Assembly: GCA_946482655.1 (NCBI GenBank)
Contig: CAMLSA010000069.1
Coordinates: 1-17,947, forward strand
Source: an uncultured Sphingomonas sp.
Lineage (GTDB): Bacteria; Pseudomonadota; Alphaproteobacteria; Sphingomonadales; Sphingomonadaceae
DNA: 17,947 bases
Direction of reading: 5' to 3'
Below the pieces are notes generated by a model. That model was not told the origin of the DNA. It ran no database searches and saw nothing but the letters and a program-made list of their open reading frames with translations. The stretch's first letter is position 1. Each line of letters starts with the position of its first letter. Made by a program: the position numbers and the translations under genes. Positions 7,049 through 15,257 of the stretch are shown here, piece after piece.

Positions 7049-8803
7049 TCACACGAGCGCCTTGGCTTCGTCATCCATCTCACCGATCACCTCATCGGCT
7101 TCGAGGATCATGTCGGTATGCGCCGCCCCGCTTGGAATCATGGGAAAGCAATTGGCCAGCTTGGCGACGCGGCAGTCGACCATCACCGGTCCGTCATGGG
7201 CGAGCATGGAGGCGATCCCCTGGTCGAGGCCGGCAGGGTCGTCGATCCGTACGCCCTTCCAGCCATAGGCCTCCGCCAGCTTCACAAAATCCGGCAAGGC
7301 ATCGCTATAAGACTCTGAATAACGGCTTGAATAGGTCAGGTCCTGCCACTGGCGGACCATCCCCATATATTCATTGTTGAGGATGAAGACCTTGATCGGC
7401 AGGCGGTACTGGGTCGCGGTGCCGAGCTCCTGGATGTTCATCTGGATCGAGGCCTCGCCGGCGATGTCGATCACCAGCGCATTGGGATTGCCGAGCTGCG
7501 CGCCGATGGCCGCGGGCAGTCCATAGCCCATTGTGCCGAGACCGCCCGAGGTCAACCACTTGTTGGGCCCCTCGAAGCCGAAATGCTGGGCAGCCCACAT
7601 CTGGTGCTGGCCGACCTCGGTGGTGATGATCGGCTTCTTGGCGTGGGTTGCCTCCCACAGCCGCTGGATCGCGAGCTGCGGCATGATCTCCTTGGCCGAG
7701 TTCGGGAATCTGAGGCACTTCTTGGCGCGCCATTCCTCGATCTGCCCGAACCAGCCGGTCAAATCCTGTGCCTGGTGCTGACGCGCCTTCCACAATTTGA
7801 TCATGTCTTCCATGGCGCGGCCGACATCGCCGACAATGCCGAGATCCACGCGCACCGTCTTGTTGATCGACGAGCGGTCGATATCGACATGGATCTTCTT
7901 GGAATCGGGCGCGAACGCGTCGAGCCGGCCGGTCACCCGGTCGTCGAAGCGGGCACCCAGGCAGACGATCAGGTCGGCCTTGTTCATCGCCATATTGGCT
8001 TCATAGGTACCGTGCATGCCGAGCATACCGAGCCATTGCGGGTTCGACGCCGGGAAGGAGCCGAGTCCCATCAAGGTGGTCGTCACCGGCGCACCGGTCA
8101 GCCTGGCGAGATCGCGCAGGATCTGGCTCGCCGCGGGGCCCGAATTGATCACCCCGCCGCCGGTGTAGAGGATCGGCCGCTCGGCCGCCGCCATCATCTC
8201 GACCGCCGCCTCGATCAGCGCGGTGTCGGCCTTGACCTGCGGCTTGTAGCCCTTGTGTGGCAGCGCCTGAACGGTTGGCTTGCGATAGGGTGCGGTCGCG
8301 ACCTGCACGTCCTTCGGCAGATCCACCACCACCGGCCCGGGACGGCCGGAGGTTGCGATGTGAAAGGCTTCATGGATCACGTCGCCCAGCTTCGCCGGAT
8401 CCTTCACCAGGTAATTATGCTTGGTGCAGTGGCGGGTGATGCCGACCGTGTCGCATTCCTGGAAGGCGTCGGAGCCGATCAGCGGGGTGCCGACCTGCCC
8501 GGTCAGCACGACCAGCGGAATCGAATCCATCAGTGCATCGGTGATCCCGGTGACCGCGTTGGTCGCGCCGGGGCCCGAGGTCACCAGCACCACGCCGGGC
8601 CTGCCGGTCGAGCGGGCATAGCCCTCGGCGGCATGAACCGCTCCGGCCTCGTGCCGCACCAGGATGTGGCGGATTCGCTTCTGCTTGTACAACGCGTCGT
8701 AGATCGGCAGGACCGCGCCGCCGGGATAGCCGAAGACGACCTCGACGCCGAGGTCGTTCAGCGCCTGGATCAATATGTCGGCTCCGGTCATCTCGGCAAT
8801 CAT
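7049..8803 (-). CDS. ilvB: Acetolactate synthase large (catalytic) subunit
   Basis: ThDP- and FAD-dependent condensation of two pyruvates (or pyruvate plus 2-oxobutyrate), the committed step to valine, leucine and isoleucine. The 584-residue product has three domains: N-terminal pyrimidine-binding with the catalytic Glu52 ([16 protein letters not shown]), a central FAD-binding domain (about 195-330), and the C-terminal pyrophosphate domain with [16 protein letters not shown] and the metal-ThDP motif at 449-477. That motif reads GEA then NN after 24 residues; most relatives have GDA or GDG, so Glu450 replaces the usual Asp. The QxxMxxxQ and MGMVRQWQ segments are normal. AGAGGT sits eight bases before the ATG. 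A promoter overlaps the end of miaA. ilvN follows after 44 bases or overlaps by four, depending on its start. The symbol ilvI would also be acceptable. Confidence 0.97.
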   Translation of the reverse strand: MIAEMTGADILIQALNDLGVEVVFGYPGGAVLPIYDALYKQKRIRHILVRHEAGAVHAAEGYARSTGRPGVVLVTSGPGATNAVTGITDALMDSIPLVVLTGQVGTPLIGSDAFQECDTVGITRHCTKHNYLVKDPAKLGDVIHEAFHIATSGRPGPVVVDLPKDVQVATAPYRKPTVQALPHKGYKPQVKADTALIEAAVEMMAAAERPILYTGGGVINSGPAASQILRDLARLTGAPVTTTLMGLGSFPASNPQWLGMLGMHGTYEANMAMNKADLIVCLGARFDDRVTGRLDAFAPDSKKIHVDIDRSSINKTVRVDLGIVGDVGRAMEDMIKLWKARQHQAQDLTGWFGQIEEWRAKKCLRFPNSAKEIMPQLAIQRLWEATHAKKPIITTEVGQHQMWAAQHFGFEGPNKWLTSGGLGTMGYGLPAAIGAQLGNPNALVIDIAGEASIQMNIQELGTATQYRLPIKVFILNNEYMGMVRQWQDLTYSSRYSESYSDALPDFVKLAEAYGWKGVRIDDPAGLDQGIASMLAHDGPVMVDCRVAKLANCFPMIPSGAAHTDMILEADEVIGEMDDEAKALV

Positions 8804-8849
8804 CTCGGGTACCTCTTGTGCGGTGCAGCGCGTGCGAATGGAGCCGCGT

Positions 8850-8878
8850 GCCCTATCTGTAATAAACTACTCTGTCAA
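8850..8878 (-). promoter_or_regulatory. Promoter of ilvBN(C) overlapping the end of miaA
   Basis: On the minus strand a perfect TTGACA (8873-8878), which encodes the Leu-Thr of the last miaA codons, is followed after 17 bases by TAGGGC (8850-8855). The predicted leader is about 40 nt, too short for a classical leader-peptide attenuator. No terminator separates miaA from ilvB, so read-through is also possible. Confidence 0.55.
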
Positions 8879-9817
8879 CGCCATTTCACGTAATTTAATT
8901 GCAATTTCCTCAATGATATTGTCATCGAGTTGCGTGTCAATGCGCCACCAACCGTCCGGCAGCTGGTGCCGGAACCAGGTGTACTGACGCTTGGCATATT
9001 GCCGGGTCGCCGCCTGCGAGCGTTCGACCATCTGGTCCCGGTCGATGCGTCCCTCGATCCAGTCGATGATGTCGCGCACGCCGATCGCGCGCATGGCGGG
9101 GAGGCTCGGGTCGAGACCGCGGTCGCGCAGCGCCTCGACCTCTTCGATCGCTCCTTGCTCGAGCATTGCTTCAAAGCGGCTGTTGCAACGCGCGTAAAGC
9201 CAATCGCGCGGGGGCAGCAGGATCGCCGGCGACACCGAGACATCATTGATGATTCCACCTCTAAGATCTTGTTGCCATTGGGATAACGACTTTCCCGTTG
9301 ATCGGAATACTTCAAGCGCGCGGCTGATCCGGGTGCTGTCCCGCGGCTTCAGCCGGGCGGCGGCCTCGGGATCTTCGCGGCGCAACATGACCGCGGCCCT
9401 GCCCACCGACATGGCGCGCACCTCAGCTCTTATCGCAGGATCGATATCGGGCACCGGCGCGATGCCGTAGAGCAGGGTGCGCATATAGAGGCCCGTGCCA
9501 CCGACAATGATCGGGAGCTTGCCCGCGTCGTGCGCCGCCGCGATCTCCCGGCGCGCATCCTCGGCCCAATCCGCGGCCGAGCAGGCAGAAGCCGCGTCGC
9601 GATAGCCGAATAGCCTATGCGGTACACGGGCCATCTCGGCCTCGCCGGGTCTGGCCGAAAGGATATGGAGATCCGCATAGACCTGGCTCGCATCGGTGTT
9701 GATCACCACGCCGCCTGCGAGTTGGGCGAGCCGCATCGCCAATGCGGACTTGCCGCTGGCGGTCGGTCCCGCGATAAGCGCGATCGATTTTCGAAATTGG
9801 GAGACGCTTTTGTTCAT
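8867..9817 (-). CDS. miaA: tRNA dimethylallyltransferase
   Basis: Adds a dimethylallyl group to N6 of A37 in tRNAs reading U-starting codons, the first step of ms2i6A formation. The 316-residue product has the P-loop GPTASGKS at residues 17-24, the [18 protein letters not shown] segment (usually NADSMQVY, so the Ser is shifted), the [13 protein letters not shown] motif, [22 protein letters not shown] and the C-terminal [12 protein letters not shown] motif. Length is normal. The ATG at 9817 is the last one before the P-loop; the open frame continues upstream through serB but is not MiaA-like there. No clear Shine-Dalgarno is seen. Its 5' end overlaps the 5' end of serB on the other strand by eight bases, so its promoter must lie within serB. 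The ilvB promoter begins in its last codons. Confidence 0.95.
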   Translation of the reverse strand: MNKSVSQFRKSIALIAGPTASGKSALAMRLAQLAGGVVINTDASQVYADLHILSARPGEAEMARVPHRLFGYRDAASACSAADWAEDARREIAAAHDAGKLPIIVGGTGLYMRTLLYGIAPVPDIDPAIRAEVRAMSVGRAAVMLRREDPEAAARLKPRDSTRISRALEVFRSTGKSLSQWQQDLRGGIINDVSVSPAILLPPRDWLYARCNSRFEAMLEQGAIEEVEALRDRGLDPSLPAMRAIGVRDIIDWIEGRIDRDQMVERSQAATRQYAKRQYTWFRHQLPDGWWRIDTQLDDNIIEEIAIKLREMALTE

Positions 9818-10700
9818 CGCGACGCTGATAGCATCGGAGAGGCTGAAAGCGGGCGATATTTCCGCTGCCGCCGATCGGCTTGCCCAGGCGGGCGCCACGA
9901 ACCGCGGTACGGCGTGGATCGAGCGGGACATTGCCTGCGATCTGCGCTTCGACGGCGATCCCGTCGCCGCGCGGTCCGCGCTCGAAGGCGCCTTCGCCGG
10001 GGTAGACGCGATCGTCCAGCGCGAGGCCGATCGCCGCCGCCGGATGATGGTCGCCGACATGGATTCGACGATGATCACGATCGAATGTATCGACGAGCTC
10101 GCCGATTATGCCGGCATCAAGCCGAAGATCGCCGAGATCACTGAACGGGCCATGCGCGGCGAGCTCGATTTCGAGGGCGCGCTCGATGCCCGTGTGCAGC
10201 TGCTCAAGGGCCTCGACGCGTCGGTGATCGACCGCTGCCATGCCGAGCGCGTGGCGATCATGGGTGGAGCGCGTGAACTGGTCCGCACCATGCGGGGGAA
10301 CGGCGCGGACTGTTACCTCGTCTCGGGCGGCTTCACCCTGTTCGCCGATCGGGTGGCGGCCGAGATCGGTTTTACCCGGGCGCTCTCCAATGTCCTCGAG
10401 TTCGCCGGGGGGAAGCTGGCGGGCACGGTCACGCGCCCGATCGTCGGCGCTGCGGCGAAGCGCGAGACGCTGCTCGCGGAGGCCCAGGCACATGGCCTGT
10501 CGCCGGAGCAATGCCTCGCGGTCGGCGATGGCGCGAACGACATTCCGATGATCGAGGCGGCGGGGCTGGGAGTCGCCTTTCATGCGAAGCCGAAGACGGC
10601 GGCGGCGGCCGGCGCGCGGGTCGACCATTGCGATCTGACCGCTTTGCTCTACGCGCAGGGCTATGCGCGCAAGGAATGGGTCCGCGAGATTTCAGGGTGA
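9810..10700 (+). CDS. serB: Phosphoserine phosphatase
   Basis: Last step of serine synthesis: hydrolyses O-phosphoserine in the cytoplasm. The 296-residue product has an N-terminal ACT-like region of about 75 residues and a C-terminal HAD phosphatase domain. All HAD motifs are intact: DMDST at residues 83-87 (Asp83 nucleophile, Asp85 acid/base), SGG at 172-174, Lys217 and [10 protein letters not shown] from 239. The start is inferred to be TTG at 9810 because GGGAG lies seven bases upstream and [11 protein letters not shown] begins the ACT-like fold; an in-frame ATG at 9696 would add 38 residues read from antisense miaA. This TTG is within eight bases of the miaA start on the opposite strand. 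A shared hairpin terminator follows five bases after the stop codon. Confidence 0.95.
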   Translation: MFIATLIASERLKAGDISAAADRLAQAGATNRGTAWIERDIACDLRFDGDPVAARSALEGAFAGVDAIVQREADRRRRMMVADMDSTMITIECIDELADYAGIKPKIAEITERAMRGELDFEGALDARVQLLKGLDASVIDRCHAERVAIMGGARELVRTMRGNGADCYLVSGGFTLFADRVAAEIGFTRALSNVLEFAGGKLAGTVTRPIVGAAAKRETLLAEAQAHGLSPEQCLAVGDGANDIPMIEAAGLGVAFHAKPKTAAAAGARVDHCDLTALLYAQGYARKEWVREISG

Positions 10701-10704
10701 AAAT

Positions 10705-10728
10705 AGCCCTTCCCATATGGGTGGGGCT
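10705..10728. terminator. Two-way terminator between serB and pilZ-type gene
   Basis: AGCCC (10705-10709) pairs with GGGCT (10724-10728), and the palindrome CCCATATGGG (10712-10721) extends the stem across a small internal mismatch. TTT follows on the plus strand and ATTTT on the minus strand, so it can end both convergent transcripts. Confidence 0.7.
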
Positions 10729-10737
10729 TTGAGCAGC

Positions 10738-11055
10738 TCAATCCCGCGTCATGTCCGCCGCGATCGCGCCCAGGGCGAAGGCCACGGCGCCTTCCTGACG
10801 ATCGAAGCTGATCCGGATCTGGCCTTCGCCGATCTCGCTTACACGGCCAACGATCGCCCCGGCGTCGGGGTGGCGCAGCTCGACCTGAGCGCCGAGCGCG
10901 GGTGCATCGCGGGTCTCGACAACGGCACCCCGGCCCGAGATGTCACGCAGAGCCACCTTCTGCCGAGTGCCGTCGGCTCGCAATTCGCATATCCGCCGGC
11001 GGCGCCAGCGGCTCGCCATGGCCACCGGCCGATCAACACGCTGCCAAAAGCTCAT
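10738..11055 (-). CDS. Small PilZ-domain protein
   Basis: Probable cyclic-di-GMP receptor. The 105-residue protein is a single PilZ domain. The arginine-rich RWRRRRICEL stretch (residues 16-25) supplies the RxxxR half of the site, and DISGRG (38-43) is the DxSxxG half, with strands AVVETRDAP, QVELRHPD, GRVSEIGEGQIRISFDR after it. Both ligand motifs are present, so binding is plausible. The start is uncertain: ATG at 11055 has a loose GGATGG upstream, while a second ATG at 11019 starts just before the domain. It lies 71 bases downstream of the SPOR protein gene on the same strand and ends at a terminator shared with serB. The output partner is unknown; the two Flp pilins nearby on the map are only a suggestive link. 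Confidence 0.85.
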   Translation of the reverse strand: MSFWQRVDRPVAMASRWRRRRICELRADGTRQKVALRDISGRGAVVETRDAPALGAQVELRHPDAGAIVGRVSEIGEGQIRISFDRQEGAVAFALGAIAADMTRD

Positions 11056-11126
11056 TCACGCCATCCGCTACCCGTCAAGGGAAGGAATATCCCCTGATTT
11101 CACGAAAATAGGGTTAATGGTCTGCT

Positions 11127-12170
11127 TCAGGGGGCCACGGGAAAGCAGGCCGATCCCGCGGCCTTTACCACCGCACAGGCTTCGTTCGCGGCGGCCCGCG
11201 AGCCGATCGGGCCCGCCTGGAGCCGGGTGAAATTCCCCGCGGGGGTATAGCTTGGACTGAGTGCTCTGAGGGCCGGGGCCTTGCCGGACAGCGATGCCCA
11301 GGCGCTTTTCGCGCCATCCGGGCTCGAGAAGGCGCCGAGCTGGATCTTCCAGCCGCCGGCCGACGCGACGATCAGTGGGGCCGGTTTCGGGGCCGGTTTG
11401 GTGAAGGCCCCGGCCGGCGCGGCGGGAGGGGCCGACGCCACCTTGACCGGCGGAGCCGCGGTTGGGGCCTTCCAGGGCTGCGCCGGGGCCGCGGCGGGGG
11501 CGGGAGGTGCCGAGGACGGCACGCTGGTCTGACCGAGCGGTTGCGGCATGCGCGTCGTGCGCATCGTCAGCGGAGTGTTGGGGTTCGGCGCATCACTGGT
11601 CTTCAGCATCGCCGTCCGTTCCAGTTCGCGCGCCAGCGAAAGCCCGGCCTGGCGCTGTGGCTCGGGAATGAGTTGGTCCATCTGGGTGAGGCTTGTGGTT
11701 GCGGCGCCGATTCCGGCGGCCTTGGCGCGGGTCATCAGGGCATAGGCGCGCACCCAGTCCTTCGGCAGCGAATCGCCGTTGAAATAAGCCGTACCCACGA
11801 CATACTGGGCGCGGGGTTCGCCTTGGTCGGCCGCCTTTTTGAGCCAGATTATCGCTTCGTCGCGCTTTCCGCTCTGGAAAAGCTGGAGACCCAGCGTCGC
11901 CTGGGCCTGTTCATGACCGGACGTAGCGGCCTTCTTGTACCACTCGAGCGCCGCCGCGTTGTCGGCCGGCACGCCACGGCCGAGCTTATAGGCCTGACCC
12001 AGGTTGAACTGCGCGTCCGGATCGCCGGCGGCGGCCGGCCCGCGCCATTCGGCTACCGCCTTGGGATAATCGCCGGCCACCCACGCATCGACGCCGGCCT
12101 TGACGTCGGCGAAGGCCGGCGAAGCGGCCGCCAGAGCTATCAGCGCGCAGCCCAGAAACAAGCTTCTCAT
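11127..12170 (-). CDS. Exported Sel1/TPR-repeat protein with C-terminal SPOR domain
   Basis: Envelope protein likely to bind denuded peptidoglycan at the division site or septum. The product of about 347 residues begins with a signal peptide (MRSLFLGCALIALAAASPAFA). Sel1-like helical repeats follow at about residues 30-150 (GDYPKAVAEWRGPAAAGDPD, AQFNLGQAYKLGRGVP, AALEWYKKAATSGHEQAQ, AIIWLKKAADQGEPRAQ, VVGTAYFNGD). A Pro/Ala-rich linker spans about 200-275. The last 70 residues form a SPOR domain (GGWKIQLGAFSS, AKSAWASLSGKAPAL, FTRLQAGPIGSRAAANEAC). The ATG at 12170 is preferred because it begins the signal peptide directly; one nine codons upstream has no ribosome site. Its promoter candidate is 60-90 bases upstream. 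The pilZ-type gene follows. Confidence 0.9.
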   Translation of the reverse strand: MRSLFLGCALIALAAASPAFADVKAGVDAWVAGDYPKAVAEWRGPAAAGDPDAQFNLGQAYKLGRGVPADNAAALEWYKKAATSGHEQAQATLGLQLFQSGKRDEAIIWLKKAADQGEPRAQYVVGTAYFNGDSLPKDWVRAYALMTRAKAAGIGAATTSLTQMDQLIPEPQRQAGLSLARELERTAMLKTSDAPNPNTPLTMRTTRMPQPLGQTSVPSSAPPAPAAAPAQPWKAPTAAPPVKVASAPPAAPAGAFTKPAPKPAPLIVASAGGWKIQLGAFSSPDGAKSAWASLSGKAPALRALSPSYTPAGNFTRLQAGPIGSRAAANEACAVVKAAGSACFPVAP

Positions 12171-12231
12171 TCTCCACGGCCCCCAAGATATCCGCATGAT
12201 TTGCCGGTAGATAGCGCGTTACGGCGGACCG

Positions 12232-12260
12232 GCGATAGCCCCATCTGACGCTCTTTCCAA
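12232..12260 (-). promoter_or_regulatory. Candidate promoter of the SPOR-protein gene
   Basis: On the minus strand TTGGAA (12255-12260), 17 bases, then TATCGC (12232-12237) within GCTATCGC, which resembles the GCTANAWC type -10. The predicted leader is about 55 nt. This lies in the 172-base gap (12171-12342) between the SPOR gene and the small exported ORF; nothing else stands out there. Confidence 0.4.
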
Positions 12261-12342
12261 AGGTCGCCGTTAACCAATGCTTAGCCGCATCCGTGGCACG
12301 CCTGCAGCCAGGCGCGAGTTCCGCGCGGGACGGAGCCAGGTC

Positions 12343-12564
12343 ATGAAGAGGTGCTGGGCGGGAGCGGCGGGGGCCGCGCTGATGGCCGCGGCCGGGCCGG
12401 CATGGGCCAGCCAGGCCATGGCGGCCGGGTTGGAACCGGCGAGCGGAAGCGGTGAGCCTGTGCAGGCGGTCAGGGCGCGCGGCGGTGACTGTTTCGTGCG
12501 CAGCGCCCGCGGCGACCGGCCGATGCAATGGGCATCGCGGCCGCGTGGAAACGAGCCCGTCTGA
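12343..12564 (+). CDS. Small, probably exported hypothetical protein
   Basis: Not recognised as a known family. The 73-residue frame starts at an ATG preceded by GGAG at seven bases. It begins with a convincing Sec signal peptide: MKRCWAGAAGAALMAAAGPAWA, then SQAMA. The mature part of about 50 residues is Gly/Ala/Arg-rich with one cysteine (GGDCFVRSARGDR) and no visible domain. It is divergent from the SPOR gene and ends seven bases before the end of the degenerate dihydroorotase gene on the other strand. An in-frame ATG at 12277 would add 22 basic residues before the signal sequence and is less likely. High GC makes chance frames common, so it could be spurious. Confidence 0.45.
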   Translation: MKRCWAGAAGAALMAAAGPAWASQAMAAGLEPASGSGEPVQAVRARGGDCFVRSARGDRPMQWASRPRGNEPV

Positions 12565-12571
12565 CTTTCGC

Positions 12572-13801
12572 TCAGCTCAGGGCGACGCCGCCCTTGATCG
12601 TGCGCAGCACCTTGCCCTGAACGGGCAGACCATCAAACGGCGTGTTGCCGGCGCGCGAGGCCATATGGTCCGAATCGATCCGCCACGGCGTGTCGGGATC
12701 GAATATCACCAGATCGGCTTCATCGCCCACCGCCAGCGTTCCACCCGGAATGCCCAGCAGCCGCGCGGGCGTCGAGGACAGCAGCGCAACCAGCCGGGGA
12801 AGGCCGACCACGCCGTCGCGTACCAGTGTGAGCGACAGCGACAGCAGCGTCTCGGCGCCCGACATGCCCGGCTCGGCATCGGCGAAGGGCAGCCGCTTGG
12901 CTTCGGGACCCTGCGGATCGTGGCTCGAGCAGATCAGGTCGATCGTTCCGTCCGCGATCGCGGCAATCGCGGCGCGGCGGTCATCCTCGCTCCTGAGCGG
13001 CGGCGACAGCCGGGCGAAGGTTCGGAAGCCGCCGATCGCGACATCGGAGAGCAGCAGATGCGCGGGGCTGATCCCGCAGCTCACGGGAAGCCCGCGCCTC
13101 TTGGCGTCGCGGACGAGGTCGAAGGCACGCGCCGTCGACAACTGGCGGAAATGGAGGCGCGCTCCGCTCTGCTCGGCGAGCATGATGTCGCGCGCAACCG
13201 CCATCGCTTCGGCGGCGGAGGGTGCGGCAGGCAGGCCCATCCGCGTTGCATATTCGCCCTCGGTCGCCACCGCGCCCGCGGCCAGCCCCGCGTCCTCGGC
13301 ATGGCTGATCACCAGCAGGCCCAGCGCATGGGAATAGGACAGCAGCCGGTGCATCACGCCGGAGTCGGCGATCCACTCCCGCCCGGTCGCCACCGCGCAA
13401 GCGCCTCCGGCTTTCATCAGCCCGATCTCGGCCAGTTCTTCGCCGCGCAGGCCCTTGGTCGCGGCGGCGAGTGGATGGATCCAGACATCGGGCTTGCCGG
13501 CCGCGGCGGCGCGCTGCACGAGTGCGCTGTGATCGAGCGGCGGCGACTGATCCGGCATCAGCACCGCGCGGGTGATCCCGCCCGCGGTGAAGGCGGCCAT
13601 ATCGATCGCGAAGATCCCGAGATCGACGAGACCCGGCGCGAGATGCGCGCCGCCGGCGTCGATCGTCTCGACATCCGAAGGCGCGTCGAAACTGCCGACC
13701 GCCGCGATATGACGGTCGCGGATCAGTACGCCGCCGGGCGTGACCGTTCCCGCCAGGGGATCGACCAGCTTCGCATTGAGGATGGCGAGCGGCGCGGTCA
13801 T
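12572..13801 (-). CDS. pyrX: Dihydroorotase-like protein lacking metal ligands (PyrC'/PyrX type)
   Basis: Amidohydrolase-fold protein of class I dihydroorotase shape, 409 residues, overlapping pyrB by four bases (ATGA). In true enzymes PGLIDIHVH supplies the HxH zinc ligands; here residues 57-64 read PGLVDLGIF, with Gly62 and Phe64 in place of both His. The usual HvS ligand is Gln220 (HFRQLST), and the catalytic Asp of TDHAPH is Ser293 (SSHDPQ). His167 (ISHAED) is kept. It should therefore be inactive as a dihydroorotase. Known inactive PyrC' proteins hold aspartate transcarbamoylase in a dodecamer, and adjacency to pyrB supports that role here. A working PyrC must be elsewhere. Many annotations would call it simply dihydroorotase. 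Confidence 0.92.
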   Translation of the reverse strand: MTAPLAILNAKLVDPLAGTVTPGGVLIRDRHIAAVGSFDAPSDVETIDAGGAHLAPGLVDLGIFAIDMAAFTAGGITRAVLMPDQSPPLDHSALVQRAAAAGKPDVWIHPLAAATKGLRGEELAEIGLMKAGGACAVATGREWIADSGVMHRLLSYSHALGLLVISHAEDAGLAAGAVATEGEYATRMGLPAAPSAAEAMAVARDIMLAEQSGARLHFRQLSTARAFDLVRDAKRRGLPVSCGISPAHLLLSDVAIGGFRTFARLSPPLRSEDDRRAAIAAIADGTIDLICSSHDPQGPEAKRLPFADAEPGMSGAETLLSLSLTLVRDGVVGLPRLVALLSSTPARLLGIPGGTLAVGDEADLVIFDPDTPWRIDSDHMASRAGNTPFDGLPVQGKVLRTIKGGVALS

Positions 13802-14748
13802 GTCCAGCCCTCGACGCCGCGGCGGCGGCGGGTCAGCACGTCCAGGCAGGCCATGCGCACCGCAACCCCCATCTCGACCTGCTCGGTGATCGCCGAGCGC
13901 GTCGGATGATCGGCGACGCTGCTGGTGATCTCGACGCCCCGGTTCATGGGGCCCGGATGCATCACCAAGGCTTCGGGCGCGGCGCGCTCGAGCCGTTCGG
14001 GGGTGAGACCGTATAGGCGATGGAACTCGCGCGGGGAGGGCAGGAATGCACCTTCCATCCGCTCGCTCTGGAGGCGAAGCATCATCACCACATCAGCTCC
14101 GTCGAGCCCGGCATCGAAATCGGTGAACGGGATGACGCCGAGGCGTTCGATCGCGGCGGGCATCAGGGTTGGCGGCGCGACGACGCGGACTTCGGCGCCG
14201 AGCGCGGTCAGCGCCAGGATATTCGATCGCGCCACCCGGCTGTGCAGGATATCGCCGCAGATTGCGACCGAGAGCCCCGCGATCCGGCCCTTGCGGCGGC
14301 GGATCGTCAGCGCGTCGAGCAGCGCTTGGGTGGGATGCTCGTGGCGGCCATCACCGGCGTTGAGCACCGGGCAATCGACCTTGTCCGCAATCAGCTGGAC
14401 CGCGCCCGACGATTGGTGACGGATCACAATCATGTCGGCCCGCATCGCGTTGAGCGTGACCGCGGTGTCGATCAGCGTCTCGCCCTTCTTAACGCTCGAC
14501 GCGCCAACCTGCATATTGACCACGTCTGCGCCGAGACGCTTGCCGGCGATCTCGAAGGACAGCAGCGTGCGCGTCGAATTCTCGAAGAAGGCGTTGATCA
14601 GGGTCAGTCCCGACAGCCGATCGTCATGCTTGGTGGTGGCGCGGTTCAGCGCGATCCATTGTTCGGCCTCGTCGAGCAGGAACAGGATCTCGTGCGGCTG
14701 AAGTCCGTAGATGCCGGTCAGATGGCGATGCGGAAATGGTGACGACAT
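13798..14748 (-). CDS. pyrB: Aspartate carbamoyltransferase catalytic subunit
   Basis: Joins carbamoyl phosphate and aspartate to N-carbamoyl-aspartate, the committed step of pyrimidine synthesis. The 316-residue product has the carbamoyl-phosphate motif STRT at residues 58-61 ([13 protein letters not shown]), the [10 protein letters not shown] loop at 82-91, His111 in [37 protein letters not shown], and the aspartate-domain motifs MMLRLQSER and [12 protein letters not shown]. Length is normal. The start [16 protein letters not shown] agrees with the family; no ribosome site is seen before it, and a promoter-like pair ends nine bases upstream. It follows ruvX by 53 bases and overlaps the downstream dihydroorotase-like gene as ATGA, suggesting coupled synthesis of a PyrB-PyrX complex. 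Confidence 0.97.
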   Translation of the reverse strand: MSSPFPHRHLTGIYGLQPHEILFLLDEAEQWIALNRATTKHDDRLSGLTLINAFFENSTRTLLSFEIAGKRLGADVVNMQVGASSVKKGETLIDTAVTLNAMRADMIVIRHQSSGAVQLIADKVDCPVLNAGDGRHEHPTQALLDALTIRRRKGRIAGLSVAICGDILHSRVARSNILALTALGAEVRVVAPPTLMPAAIERLGVIPFTDFDAGLDGADVVMMLRLQSERMEGAFLPSPREFHRLYGLTPERLERAAPEALVMHPGPMNRGVEITSSVADHPTRSAITEQVEMGVAVRMACLDVLTRRRRGVEGWT

Positions 14749-14757
14749 TAAAGCCGC

Positions 14758-14786
14758 GCCATAGACCGGTGAGCGGCCAAGCTCAA
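14758..14786 (-). promoter_or_regulatory. Candidate promoter just before pyrB
   Basis: On the minus strand TTGAGC (14781-14786), 17 bases, then TATGGC (14758-14763), with nine bases to the pyrB ATG. If used, the leader would be about 0-3 nt, fitting the absence of a ribosome binding site. Confidence 0.4.
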
Positions 14787-14801
14787 GCGCGCTCGATATG
14801 T

Positions 14802-15257
14802 TCAGATCATCGCGTCGATTGCGCCCTGTAGAATGTAGGCGGCGGCGAGCTTGTCGACCAGTTCGGCCCGGCGGGCGCGGCTCGCATCGGCATCGATCAG
14901 CGTGCGGGTGACGGCCTGGGTCGACCACCGTTCGTCCCACAGCAGGATAGGCAGGCCGATGCCTTCGACGTTGCGGGCGAAGGCGCGGACCGACTGGGTG
15001 CGGGGCGAATCGCTGCCGTCGAGGTTGAGCGGCAGGCCGATCACCATGCCACGGGCCGACTGCGCGGTGAGCAGCGCGCGCAACTTGGCCGCATCGACGG
15101 TGAATTTTGCGCGGACGATCGTCTCCGCCGGGCTGGCGATCGTCCAGCCCGCGTCGCACAGCGCCACGCCGATCGTCTTGGTGCCGACGTCGAGCCCCGC
15201 CAGCCGCCCGCGATCGGGCAGCGCTTCGCGAAAATCCAGGGTTGAGGAACAGATCAC
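14802..15257 (-). CDS. ruvX: RuvX/YqgF family putative Holliday junction resolvase
   Basis: RNase H-like nuclease of the YqgF family, linked to 16S rRNA 5' maturation in E. coli and Holliday junction cleavage in some bacteria. The 151-residue product has the first acidic ligand Asp23 in [15 protein letters not shown], the [11 protein letters not shown] loop, the second acid region [16 protein letters not shown] and the C-terminal [15 protein letters not shown] with the last Asp. The GTG start at 15257 overlaps the stop of the upstream DUF3089 gene as GTGA, implying translational coupling. No independent ribosome site is obvious. pyrB follows after 53 bases, a pairing often seen in proteobacteria. 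Confidence 0.95.
   Translation of the reverse strand: MICSSTLDFREALPDRGRLAGLDVGTKTIGVALCDAGWTIASPAETIVRAKFTVDAAKLRALLTAQSARGMVIGLPLNLDGSDSPRTQSVRAFARNVEGIGLPILLWDERWSTQAVTRTLIDADASRARRAELVDKLAAAYILQGAIDAMI

Noticed and set aside
6489..8849. Leader-peptide attenuator for the ilv genes
   Set aside because: The ilvB leader is only about 40 nt and has no run of Leu, Val or Ile codons followed by alternative hairpins.
7583..8893. 436-codon plus-strand open frame opposite ilvB
   Set aside because: It is the antisense shadow of a full, conserved ilvB in high-GC DNA; the product is low-complexity (His, Asp, Arg rich) with no recognisable domain.
12452..13909. 485-codon plus-strand open frame opposite pyrX
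   Set aside because: Antisense frame of an intact gene, Arg/Gln/Gly rich, no domain.
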